Assembly (NCBI GenBank): GCA_910577735.1
Contig: CAJTOO010000040.1
Coordinates: 1-18,889, forward strand
Direction: 5' to 3'
Source of the DNA: an uncultured Lachnospiraceae bacterium
Lineage (GTDB): Bacteria > Bacillota > Clostridia > Lachnospirales > Lachnospiraceae
DNA length: 18,889 nucleotides
The notes below the pieces were generated by a model that was given only the letters and a program-made list of their open reading frames with translations, was not told the origin of the DNA and made no database searches. Every line of letters begins with the position of its first letter. The first letter of the stretch is position 1. This document shows, piece after piece, positions 1-7,238 of this stretch. The position numbers and the translations under genes were made by a program.

Positions 1-48
1 AGATGTTTCATGACGCATTGGTGCCTTTCGCAGAAAGGCGGATTATAA
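1..48 (+). CDS. Possible C-terminal tail of an upstream gene (partial)
   Basis: The first 48 bases are open in frame 1 and end in TAA at 46-48, giving about 15 residues ending in SQKGGL. The stop sits three bases before the ATG of the radical SAM gene, and the ribosome binding site of that gene (AGAAAGGCGG, 32-41) would lie inside this tail. That spacing is like the other junctions in the locus, so it is plausibly the end of a preceding operon gene. The fragment is too short to identify. An alternative is that the radical SAM frame itself extends upstream, because that frame is also open from position 3. Confidence 0.3.
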   Translation, partial: RCFMTHWCLSQKGGL

Positions 49-50
49 TT

Positions 51-1032
51 ATGAAAAGGACGAATCCCTTTATTAGAATTTATAAACAGTGTAATGGATT
101 AACGAATATGGATAAATACAAAATCATTGAGGGGGGGGGAGCTGATTGCTCCCATTTATTTAGATATAGAACTTACGAACTATTGTAATATTCATTGTAA
201 TATGTGTCCTGTTGGAACTGGAGATATGCATCGCAGCCGGGGATTCATGAGTGATGCAGTGTTTGAGCGAATCATGAAAGATGTTATGCGCTATCATATA
301 GAGGGGGTTAGATTAATCCGGTGGGGAGAACCAACTTTACATCCCAAGTTTATTGAATGGGCAAAAGTGTTGAAGTCACAGGGCGTGTTATTACATTTTA
401 ATACCAATGGATTACATCTTGATGATGAAATGATAAGTAAGATTATTGAATCAGGTATTGATAGTATAAAATTTAGTTTTCAGGGAATCGATGAATTGAC
501 GTATGGGGAAATGAGGAGCGGTGGAAGTTATACGCAATTGCTTGATACAATTAGAGCAATGTACATATCACGTAGTGAAAGAAAATCTCCATACATTTCC
601 ATAACTACTTCCACGACATATGAATCGGAAGAGGAGATTGAGAATTTTAAGAGGGTGGTAAGTCCATATTGTGATGAAGTGAGCATTGGAAAAACAAAAA
701 TGCGGCATGTTGATGTAGAACGTATGAAACTTTCAGATGAGAGGCGGAGGATTTATGAACATTTTATAAATTATGAACAGGGGAGCCTGTGTCATATGTC
801 TGTATGTCCGGAAATCTGGGATAAACTTTCTATTAATTGGGATGGGAGCGTTTCTGCATGTTGTCAGGATTATGATAATTTGATGATTGTAGGCAATATT
901 CTTGAAAACGATTTGGCAGAAATCTTTACGGGTGAAATGGAAAAAAAATATCGTGAAATAATTAGGAAAAGTGAATACGAAAAGTTACCGTTGTGCAAAA
1001 ATTGCTATGAATATATACCGTTGAAACGTTAA
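51..1032 (+). CDS. Radical SAM/SPASM protein, frameshifted at a poly-G tract (OFF)
   Basis: Predicted radical SAM enzyme of a surface-glycan locus. With the tract at 131-139 shortened by one G (or lengthened by two), ATG 51 reads through to 1032 as about 326 residues. As written, with nine G, translation from ATG 51 stops at 188 after 45 residues. The downstream frame carries the [4Fe-4S]/SAM motif C-x3-C-x2-C (CNIHCNMC, about C45, C49, C52 in the ON numbering), a WGEP segment in the usual second strand, and C-terminal cysteines resembling a SPASM domain (CHMSVCPEIW, SACCQDY, CKNC) that could bind an extra iron-sulfur cluster. ATG 51 has a good ribosome binding site about 10 bases upstream. 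An in-frame TTG at 127 just before the tract is a poor start. The substrate is not evident; radical dehydration, epimerisation or C-methylation of a sugar are all possible. The family call is firm, the role is inferred. Confidence 0.85.
131..139 (+). repeat. Poly-G tract, 9 G, in the radical SAM gene
   Basis: Nine consecutive G after codon 27 of the radical SAM gene. The ATG 51 frame and the frame of the radical SAM domain differ by one base across this run. Eight or eleven G would join them; nine leaves the gene OFF. Slipped-strand mispairing is the expected mechanism of change. Confidence 0.9.
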
Positions 1033-1079
1033 TCGGAAATTTAAACTGTTGAAATTAAGATCAAAGGAGATAAAAGGTT

Positions 1080-1919
1080 ATGAAAGCAGTTGTTTTTGGA
1101 GCTACTTTATCGGCAAAAGCATTATATGAAGAAATTCAAAAAAAGTATACTATAATTGCATATTGTGATAATGATAAAAGTAAATGGGGGGGGGTAATTA
1201 ATAATATAGTTATAATAGAGCCCGATAAGCTGCTTGAACTGCAATGGGATGAGGTGATAATTATTTCATTGTCTGCAATGGAATCTATTAGAAAGCAATT
1301 ATTAGATTTAGGAATATCAGAATATAAAATTAATACAACATATATTGATTATAAAATAAAAGCAAGAAAGCTATTTGTAAAGGATTTTGCATCAGTTATT
1401 TACAGCAGAGGTGTTTTAGGATGTGTTGCTGAAGCAGGAGTATTTCAGGGAGAGTTTGCCAGTACTATCAATAAATATTTTCCTGATAGAAAATTATATC
1501 TGTTCGATACATTTGAGGGCTTTGATAAACGAGATATCATATTTGAAAAGGAAAGGCAACTTTCTGATGCTGAGGCAGGTAATTTGCATATAACCTCTGA
1601 AACACTTGTTTTGCATAAAATGGAGTATCCGGAAAAGTGTATTATAAGGAAGGGGTATTTTCCAGAATCGGCACATGGAATTCATGAAGAGTTTTGTTAT
1701 GTGAATCTGGATATGGATTTATATAAACCTACTTTAGAAGGATTACGTTTTTTTTATCCTTTAATGACGACGGGGGGAATTATCACTATACATGATTATT
1801 TCTCTAAAGGATATGAAGGAGTTAATGTGGCATTGTTAGAGTTTTTGGATGAAGTGGGAGAAAACATGGTTCCATTCCCGATTGGAGATCATGTAAGTGT
1901 AGCGATTCAGAAAAGATAA
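1080..1919 (+). CDS. TylF-type O-methyltransferase with N-terminal Rossmann-like domain (ON)
   Basis: A 279-residue protein. Residues 1 to about 90 (MKAVVFGATLSAKALYEEI, then IAYCDNDKSKW) resemble the nucleotide-binding fold often found in front of sugar methyltransferases. Residues about 105-279 match the TylF/MycF macrocin O-methyltransferase family: VAEAGVFQGEFA, the SAM-site strand LYLFDTFEGFD, the metal-binding LDMDLYKPT segment and IHDYF. The likely reaction is SAM- and metal-dependent methylation of a sugar hydroxyl. The start at 1080 follows AAAGGAG with good spacing. A nine-G tract at 1186-1194 encodes W-G-G around residues 36-38 and is in frame here. With eight G the next codon is TAA; with ten, TAA follows two codons later. 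The gene is therefore a clean on/off switch, currently ON. A T8 run (1748-1755) and a G6 run (1772-1777) also occur inside the gene. Sugar acceptor unknown. Confidence 0.85.
   Translation: MKAVVFGATLSAKALYEEIQKKYTIIAYCDNDKSKWGGVINNIVIIEPDKLLELQWDEVIIISLSAMESIRKQLLDLGISEYKINTTYIDYKIKARKLFVKDFASVIYSRGVLGCVAEAGVFQGEFASTINKYFPDRKLYLFDTFEGFDKRDIIFEKERQLSDAEAGNLHITSETLVLHKMEYPEKCIIRKGYFPESAHGIHEEFCYVNLDMDLYKPTLEGLRFFYPLMTTGGIITIHDYFSKGYEGVNVALLEFLDEVGENMVPFPIGDHVSVAIQKR
1186..1194 (+). repeat. Poly-G tract, 9 G, in the TylF-type gene
   Basis: Nine G inside codons 36-39, in frame. Sequence directly after the run (TAATTAATAA) puts a stop in both other frames within two codons, so any one- or two-base slip truncates the protein at about 40 residues and removes the methyltransferase domain. 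Confidence 0.9.
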
Positions 1920-1941
1920 TTTATTTTGAAAGAGGTAGAGA

Positions 1942-2814
1942 ATGTTATATGTATCATCTTCCTGTATTAAGGGAAAAAACATAGCGGATATAATATGTCG
2001 TTTGGCAGAACAAGATGTCAAGAATATAGAATTGTCTGGTGGAACGGGGTATTACAGTGAGCTTAAGAATGATTTGATTAATTTAAAGCAGTTTTGGAAC
2101 TTAAATTATGTATGTCATGCCTATTTTCCACCGCCGAAAAATCCGTTTGTTGTAAACCTTGCCTCCTGTAATGATGATATTTATCAACAATCGATAGAGC
2201 ATTATATGCATTGTATTGAATTATTAAAGCGTATTAACAGCAGGGTATTGTCGATTCATGCGGGGTTTCTTATTGAAATAGGGACAACTGAAATAGGAAA
2301 TAAATTGAATCATAATATTGTCTATGAGGAAAAGGAATCCTATGATAGATTTTGTAAAGCTTATGATAAAATAGCTAAGTCGTGTGCCGATAATGGTATA
2401 GAATTATTTTTAGAAAACAATGTGTTAAATACAGAAAATTATAAGGAATTTGAATATCAAAATTATATGATGATGACGGACTATGATTCAATCTTGAAAA
2501 TGAAAGAGCAGATAGAGTTCCAGTTGCTTTTGGATCTTGGGCATCTTCATGTTTCATCTAAAACGTTGGGACTTAACTATACAGAGGAGTGTGCCAAACT
2601 TAGAAAATATGTTAAATGGATTCATCTCAGTGACAATAATGGAATTATTGATGAGCACAAACCTTTAAAGAGAAACAGTGTGATTTTAGAAGAATTTATT
2701 AAAATGTACCATACAGATATTAACGTAACTCTGGAAACAGTTGGCGAGATGGAAGACATTATCTCAAGCATTGAATTGGCTGAGGCAAGTATGGTTATGG
2801 CGAAAGAGGAATAA
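1942..2814 (+). CDS. Sugar phosphate isomerase/epimerase (xylose-isomerase-like TIM barrel)
   Basis: A 290-residue protein of the AP-endonuclease-2/xylose isomerase-like TIM-barrel superfamily. Metal-ligand positions typical of this fold can be seen: E158 in LFLENN, D198 and H201 in LLLDLGHLH, H228 in WIHLSDNNG and E265 in VTLETVGE. An earlier conserved histidine is in VLSIHAGF. Such enzymes isomerise or epimerise sugars or sugar acids, usually with a divalent metal, in the cytoplasm. It starts 22 bases after the TylF-type gene behind an AGAGG site and is followed after two bases by the aminotransferase gene, so it is operonic. It contains no G tract of nine or more, in line with a core role. 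The exact substrate cannot be told from the sequence; a step in making the unusual sugar of this locus is inferred. Confidence 0.8.
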   Translation: MLYVSSSCIKGKNIADIICRLAEQDVKNIELSGGTGYYSELKNDLINLKQFWNLNYVCHAYFPPPKNPFVVNLASCNDDIYQQSIEHYMHCIELLKRINSRVLSIHAGFLIEIGTTEIGNKLNHNIVYEEKESYDRFCKAYDKIAKSCADNGIELFLENNVLNTENYKEFEYQNYMMMTDYDSILKMKEQIEFQLLLDLGHLHVSSKTLGLNYTEECAKLRKYVKWIHLSDNNGIIDEHKPLKRNSVILEEFIKMYHTDINVTLETVGEMEDIISSIELAEASMVMAKEE

Positions 2815-2816
2815 AA

Positions 2817-4235
2817 ATGGATTTGTCAATGATGATTTGTAATTATAAATCAACGATTAAAGATGCGATGATGTGTATCGATAAGAATGCAAAAGGGACG
2901 GTATTTATAGCTGATGAGGCAGGTCGACTTGTTGGCATCATGACGGATGGGGATATCAGACGATTATTGCTTGAGGGTTATGGATTGAATGATTGCATAG
3001 ATATTCATATGCGAAAGGATTTTGTGTATGCAAAGTTCAATGATGAGCCTTCAGATATTGCCGGAAAATTTAATTACCGTATACGCATTATACCGATTGT
3101 GGACAGTGATATGCATCTGGTAGATTATGCGTGTTACGATGAAAATATTCATATATCTTTAGCACAACCTCAGCTAGGAGGGAATGAATATAAATATTTG
3201 ATGGATGCATTTCTTTCTACTTGGATTTCTAGTACCGGTAAATACATTACTGCTTTTGAGGAGAAATTTTCAAACTACTGCGGAGTCAAATATGGAGTGG
3301 CAACATCTAACGGGACAACAGCGCTGCATCTTGCGTTAGCGGCATTGGATATTGGCAGTGGCGATGAGGTGATTGTACCGGATATTACATTTGCGGCAAC
3401 GATTAATGCGGTGATTTACACTGGGGCAACGCCGGTAATTGTAGATATTGAAGAGAATAGCTGGTGTATTGATCCTGCTAAGATTGAGGAAGCAATTACA
3501 CCCCGTACAAAGGCAATTATACCTGTTCATATCTATGGTCAGCCATGCAATATGGAGAGGATTGGCATTATTGCAAAAAGAAATGATTTATATGTTATAG
3601 AAGATTGTGCAGAAGCACATGGTGCGGAATGGAATGGTAAGAAAGTTGGTTCTTTCGGTATTATTTCATGTTTTTCTTTTTTTGGAAATAAGGTTATTAC
3701 GACAGGTGAAGGTGGCATGTGTATCACAGATAGTAAAGAATTAAATGAAAAAATGCGCGTATTGCGAGACCATGGCATGAGCAAGCTTCGAAAATACTAT
3801 CATGAAATTGTCGGCTTTAACTATAGAATGACAAATTTGCAGGCGGCCATTGGAACGGCCCAAACAGAGCGGATTGAGGAGATTCTTGAGTGGAGAAAAA
3901 ATTTAGAGCTTCAGTACAGAACAGCCTTTGAGCAGATGAAAGGAGTTGTTTTACAAAACGATTCATTGCCTAATAGGAAGAAAATATCATGGTTAGTTTC
4001 TGTCCTTGTAGACGAAAATAAAAGAGATTTGGTTTTGACAAAGTTGAAAGAAAATGATATAGATGTTAGAGCCTTTTTTATTCCTTTGAGTGAAATGAAA
4101 ATTTATAAGAAATATGCTGCAGGGTGCAGCGTAAGTAAGCGGATATCTAAAATGGGGTTAAATCTCCCTACAACATATGAGATAAATAAAGATGATATTG
4201 AGAGAATAAAATCTTTAATTTCGGAGGTATTGTAA
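2817..4235 (+). CDS. CBS domain-DegT/DnrJ/EryC1 sugar aminotransferase fusion
   Basis: A 472-residue fusion. Residues about 1-110 form a tandem CBS-like module (TVFIADEAGRLVGIMTDGDI, then a second half with IRIIPIVDSDMHLVDY). Residues about 115-472 are a PLP-dependent DegT/DnrJ/EryC1 aminotransferase: ATSNGTTALHLALAAL binds the PLP phosphate, D263 in VIEDCAEAHGA holds the pyridine nitrogen and K292 in SFFGNKVITTGEGGM is the expected Schiff-base lysine. The likely reaction is glutamate-dependent amination of a keto-sugar nucleotide, as in PglE/LegC-type steps. The CBS part could sense an adenine or cytidine nucleotide; similar CBS modules are known on sugar nucleotidyltransferases of such pathways, but a direct fusion to DegT is less common. 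The start is two bases after the previous stop, with GAGGA inside the preceding gene. No long G tract. Family very sure, substrate inferred. Confidence 0.9.
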   Translation: MDLSMMICNYKSTIKDAMMCIDKNAKGTVFIADEAGRLVGIMTDGDIRRLLLEGYGLNDCIDIHMRKDFVYAKFNDEPSDIAGKFNYRIRIIPIVDSDMHLVDYACYDENIHISLAQPQLGGNEYKYLMDAFLSTWISSTGKYITAFEEKFSNYCGVKYGVATSNGTTALHLALAALDIGSGDEVIVPDITFAATINAVIYTGATPVIVDIEENSWCIDPAKIEEAITPRTKAIIPVHIYGQPCNMERIGIIAKRNDLYVIEDCAEAHGAEWNGKKVGSFGIISCFSFFGNKVITTGEGGMCITDSKELNEKMRVLRDHGMSKLRKYYHEIVGFNYRMTNLQAAIGTAQTERIEEILEWRKNLELQYRTAFEQMKGVVLQNDSLPNRKKISWLVSVLVDENKRDLVLTKLKENDIDVRAFFIPLSEMKIYKKYAAGCSVSKRISKMGLNLPTTYEINKDDIERIKSLISEVL

Positions 4236-4266
4236 AGCACTGTCATTTGATGAAGGAGAAGAGAAA

Positions 4267-5138
4267 ATGAAGAAAATAATGTCGAGTTGTCCAATATGTA
4301 TGAGTGAGGGGGGGGGGTATTTGTTCATAGAGGAGTTAGGGATAATTCTGATATAGATGTGTATTGTTGCAGTGAATGTGGAGTAAAATATTTGAGTTCA
4401 ATAAATGAGCAGATAGATTATGAGAATGGCTTTATGTATGAAACGAATACTCTATCTGAGTTAGATATAGAAGAACGTTTAAGAATTTTTGAGCCGGATG
4501 ATGTGAGACGTTTTGAAAAGGTGAAAGATATCTGCGCAGGGAAAAAAGTATTGGATTTTGGCTGCGGATTTGGCGGTTTTCTAAATCGAATATCTAATGT
4601 GGCAGAGTATTGCTGCGGTGTAGATTTGGGCAGGGATGAAAGAAATTATTTAAATGGAAAAGGAATTGAATGCTTTAAAACAATAGAAGAATTAAGTGAA
4701 AGTTTTGATGTGATAACGTTGTTTCATACTTTTGAACATTTGACTGATCCAGTGATGTGGTTAAATAAATTTAGTGAATATTTGAATCAGGGTGGAAGAC
4801 TTATTATTGAAGTCCCACATGCAGATGATATTTTACTGTCTTTATATGAAAGCGATAAATTCGCTGATTTTACATATTGGAGTGCGCACCTATTTCTTTA
4901 TACTGAAAAAAGTCTTTCTATAGTAGTTGAAAAGAGTGGGAAATATTTGATTGAATCGGCTGGGCAAATTCAGCGGTATTCGATTGCAAATCATCTTATG
5001 TGGCTTGCAAAAGGTTTGCCTGGCGGACACAATAAATGGGATTATTTGGACAGTGCGGAACTTAACAAAGCATACTGTAATAAACTGCAGGAACTGAAGA
5101 AGTGTGATACGCTTTTTTATATTTTAAAGCGCATGTAG
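4267..5138 (+). CDS. Zinc-ribbon class I SAM methyltransferase, frameshifted at a poly-G tract (OFF)
   Basis: With eight or eleven G at 4308-4317, ATG 4267 (behind GAAGGAG, 8-base spacing) gives about 289-290 residues. As written, with ten G, translation stops at TAG 4354-4356 after 29 residues. The restored protein has an N-terminal zinc ribbon: C8-x2-C11 lies upstream of the tract and CCSEC downstream, so the tract splits the metal site. Then comes a Rossmann methyltransferase domain with motif I VLDFGCGFGG, an acidic GVDLG strand, FHTFEHLTDP and GGRLIIEVPH. A later GGHNKWDYL segment is conserved-looking. The likely job is SAM-dependent methylation of a sugar or sugar nucleotide. An internal GTG at 4359 keeps the frame but would drop the first cysteine pair and has no good binding site, so the frameshift reading is preferred. 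Regulation by tract slippage is inferred. Confidence 0.85.
4308..4317 (+). repeat. Poly-G tract, 10 G, in the zinc-ribbon methyltransferase gene
   Basis: Ten G directly after the CPIC half of the zinc ribbon (around codons 14-17). Eight or eleven G join the N-terminal CPIC to the downstream CCSECG and methyltransferase domain. Ten G sends translation to a stop 36 bases after the run. Confidence 0.9.
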
Positions 5139-5170
5139 AAAGTATTAAGACGGGAGATTTGAGGACAGAT

Positions 5171-6496
5171 ATGAAGGTAATATTGTGTGGATACCATTGG
5201 ACAGGCTGCAAGGCTCTGGAATTGTTGCTGGAAGAAGGAAACGAGGTATATGTTTATACACACGAGACGGAAAATTATATTGCGGATTTAGAAGGGTTAT
5301 GTATTAGAAAACAAATAGGATACAGTTTGGATAAAATAACGGTAGATAATATGCCGTTTGTTCCTGATATGATTTGTTCCATTTATTATAGATGGATAAT
5401 TAAGCAGGATGTTATTGATATTGTGAAAGGGCGAATTTTCAATTTGCATCCGGCTTTATTACCGAAGTATCGTGGCTGCAGTAGTTTGACATGGGCAATG
5501 ATCAACGGTGAAGACAGGTGTGGTTTTACTTTTCATTACATTACAGCTGGATGTGATACGGGTAATATAATCATACAAAAGACTGTGGAAATAGAAGATT
5601 TTGACACACAGCTGACTTTATACAATAGAGTGATGTTTGAAAGCATGAACTGTTTTATGGAAGCTGTTCATCTGGTTGAGGAAGGATATCAAGGGGTACC
5701 ACAACAGGGGATTCCTTCACAATATAAGAGAGGTTGTCCCTTGGAGGGAAAATTGACAGATGAGATGGACGAGAAAATGAAGGAACGATTTATCAGAGCA
5801 ATGTGTTATCCGCCATTTCCGGCAGCCCAATATCGTGGACAGGAAGTTGCAACATTGAAAGAATTGCAAAAAGTGTTGGGGGGGGGGTATAAAGTCATCC
5901 TATTTGGGTGTGGAGGACATGCCCGAAGCATAATCAACGTATTACGCGAAAGATGCATAGAGGTAGAGATTATACTTGTAGATAGTCATGCGATTGATCA
6001 GGAGAGGATTTTAGGATGTCGAACAGAACGTGAGCGTACAATACGTGAAAATGATAGATATATAATAGCTGTTGGAGATAATCAGAAACGCGCACGAATA
6101 TATGATGAGGTGAAAAACTCTCATAATGGAAAATGTATTTCGGTGATTTCCATGAATACTAGTATAGGTATGGAATCTAAAATTGGAGAAGGTACTTTTG
6201 TAGCACCACAAGCTTATATTGGATCCCAAGTGATAATTGGGTATAATACCATTATTAATACAGGAAGCATTATAGAGCACGAGGCAATCATAGGAAATCA
6301 TACACATATAGCTCCACAGGCCACAATATGTGGTCGAAGTAGAATTGGCAATTATGTGTTTTGTGGGGCAGGCAGTACTGTGATTGATAAAATTAATGTT
6401 TGCGATAATGTAACTATTGGTGCGGGTGCAGTGGTAAAAGAAGATATTTTGGAAGCAGGTACTTATGTTGGAGTACCTGCAAGACGAGTGAGTTAG
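5171..6496 (+). CDS. Bifunctional formyltransferase-PglD-type acyltransferase with a poly-G linker (ON)
   Basis: A 441-residue two-domain protein from ATG 5171 (GAGGA at 5161-5165). Residues 1 to about 230 are a folate-dependent formyltransferase domain like Fmt/ArnA-N: the catalytic N91 and H93 lie in NLHPALLPKYRG and D129 in GCDTGNII. Residues about 240-441 resemble PglD/NeuD sugar acyltransferases: a nucleotide-sugar-binding start KVILFGCGGHARS, then left-handed beta-helix hexapeptide repeats (IGEGTFVAPQAYIGS onward), with the likely catalytic histidine in SIIEHEAIIG. It probably N-formylates and N-acetylates amino groups made by the aminotransferase. A ten-G tract at 5878-5887 encodes G-G-G exactly in the linker. 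In frame here, so both domains are made. With eleven G a stop comes two codons after the tract; with nine it comes about 15 codons on. Either slip leaves a complete formyltransferase alone. The fusion order is unusual. Confidence 0.87.
   Translation: MKVILCGYHWTGCKALELLLEEGNEVYVYTHETENYIADLEGLCIRKQIGYSLDKITVDNMPFVPDMICSIYYRWIIKQDVIDIVKGRIFNLHPALLPKYRGCSSLTWAMINGEDRCGFTFHYITAGCDTGNIIIQKTVEIEDFDTQLTLYNRVMFESMNCFMEAVHLVEEGYQGVPQQGIPSQYKRGCPLEGKLTDEMDEKMKERFIRAMCYPPFPAAQYRGQEVATLKELQKVLGGGYKVILFGCGGHARSIINVLRERCIEVEIILVDSHAIDQERILGCRTERERTIRENDRYIIAVGDNQKRARIYDEVKNSHNGKCISVISMNTSIGMESKIGEGTFVAPQAYIGSQVIIGYNTIINTGSIIEHEAIIGNHTHIAPQATICGRSRIGNYVFCGAGSTVIDKINVCDNVTIGAGAVVKEDILEAGTYVGVPARRVS
5878..5887 (+). 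repeat. Poly-G tract, 10 G, at the formyltransferase/acyltransferase junction
   Basis: Ten G at codons 236-239, between the end of the formyltransferase domain and the first strand of the PglD-like domain. In frame as written. Both other frames stop shortly after, so slippage would switch between a bifunctional enzyme and a formyltransferase of about 240-255 residues. Confidence 0.9.
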
Positions 6497-6515
6497 ATTA
6501 GAGAAGGAGAAAGAT

Positions 6516-7238
6516 ATGTTAGCAGTGATACCAGCCCGGGGAGGATCCAAAGGTGTTCCAAAGAAAAATATTAAGGAACTTGCAGGCAAACCGCTTATAG
6601 CATATACAATAGAAGCGGCTATAGAGTCGGATATATTTGAAAAGGTGATAGTGTCAACGGATAGTCGGGAAATAGCAGAGGTTGCAGTTGCTTATGGTGC
6701 AGAAGTTCCATTTTTGCGTCCGGGAGTAATTTCAGGGGATATGGTATCATCAGATGACGTCATTCTACACGCACTTTCCTTTTTTCGAGAACAGGGTACT
6801 GTGTTTGATGAAGTATGTAAGTTACAGGCTACTTCACCGCTTAGAAATAGCTGGCATTTAAAGGAAGCATATAAGCTATTTTATGAGAGAAAAGCGGATT
6901 TTCTAGTGAGTGTATGTGAGTGTGAGCATTCGCCATTATGGTCAGGAGTAATAGGAAAAGATTTGCGATTAGATAATTTTATTCCGGAACAGGTGAAGCG
7001 GAGCTGTCGTCAGGAGCTGCAAACTTATTATAGATTGAATGGTGCTATTTATATGGGAAAAACACGCCAATTTATTGAGAATAGAAGTTTTTTGGGAGAG
7101 AATAGTATTGCTTATATAATGGAACAAAAGGAATCAGTAGATATAGACAGTCAGCTGGATTTTAAAATTGCGGAGTCGATAATAGAGGATGTCAAAGAGT
7201 ATAGGCATGAGACATGTATGAGGGGGGATATAGGATGA
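6516..7238 (+). CDS. CMP-nonulosonate-type cytidylyltransferase (NeuA/LegF/PseF family)
   Basis: A 240-residue protein that activates an acidic sugar with CTP, as in CMP-sialate, CMP-legionaminate or CMP-pseudaminate synthesis. The N-terminal IPARGGSKGVPKKNI is the CTP-binding signature, LQATSPLR corresponds to the LQPTSPLR motif, YYRLNGAIYM matches the substrate-binding region and VDIDSQLDF supplies the metal-binding aspartates. Length is normal for the short single-domain forms. It starts 19 bases after the fusion gene behind AGAAGGAG and ends in an ATGA overlap with the MBOAT gene, so translation of the two is coupled. A G6 run (7222-7227) lies in its last codons and doubles as part of the next gene's ribosome binding site. 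It has no long tract, as expected for an essential pathway step. Which nonulosonate it uses cannot be decided; no synthase gene is in the window. Confidence 0.88.
   Translation: MLAVIPARGGSKGVPKKNIKELAGKPLIAYTIEAAIESDIFEKVIVSTDSREIAEVAVAYGAEVPFLRPGVISGDMVSSDDVILHALSFFREQGTVFDEVCKLQATSPLRNSWHLKEAYKLFYERKADFLVSVCECEHSPLWSGVIGKDLRLDNFIPEQVKRSCRQELQTYYRLNGAIYMGKTRQFIENRSFLGENSIAYIMEQKESVDIDSQLDFKIAESIIEDVKEYRHETCMRGDIG

Noticed and set aside
127..1032. TTG 127 as the true start of the radical SAM protein
   Set aside because: It sits immediately before the G run without a Shine-Dalgarno at proper distance, while ATG 51 has one and gives a natural full-length protein once the tract is adjusted.
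6011..6589. Minus-strand open frame of 192 codons opposite the acyltransferase domain
   Set aside because: Antisense shadow of the hexapeptide-repeat region; composition rich in Ser, Asn, Tyr and Ile with no motif.
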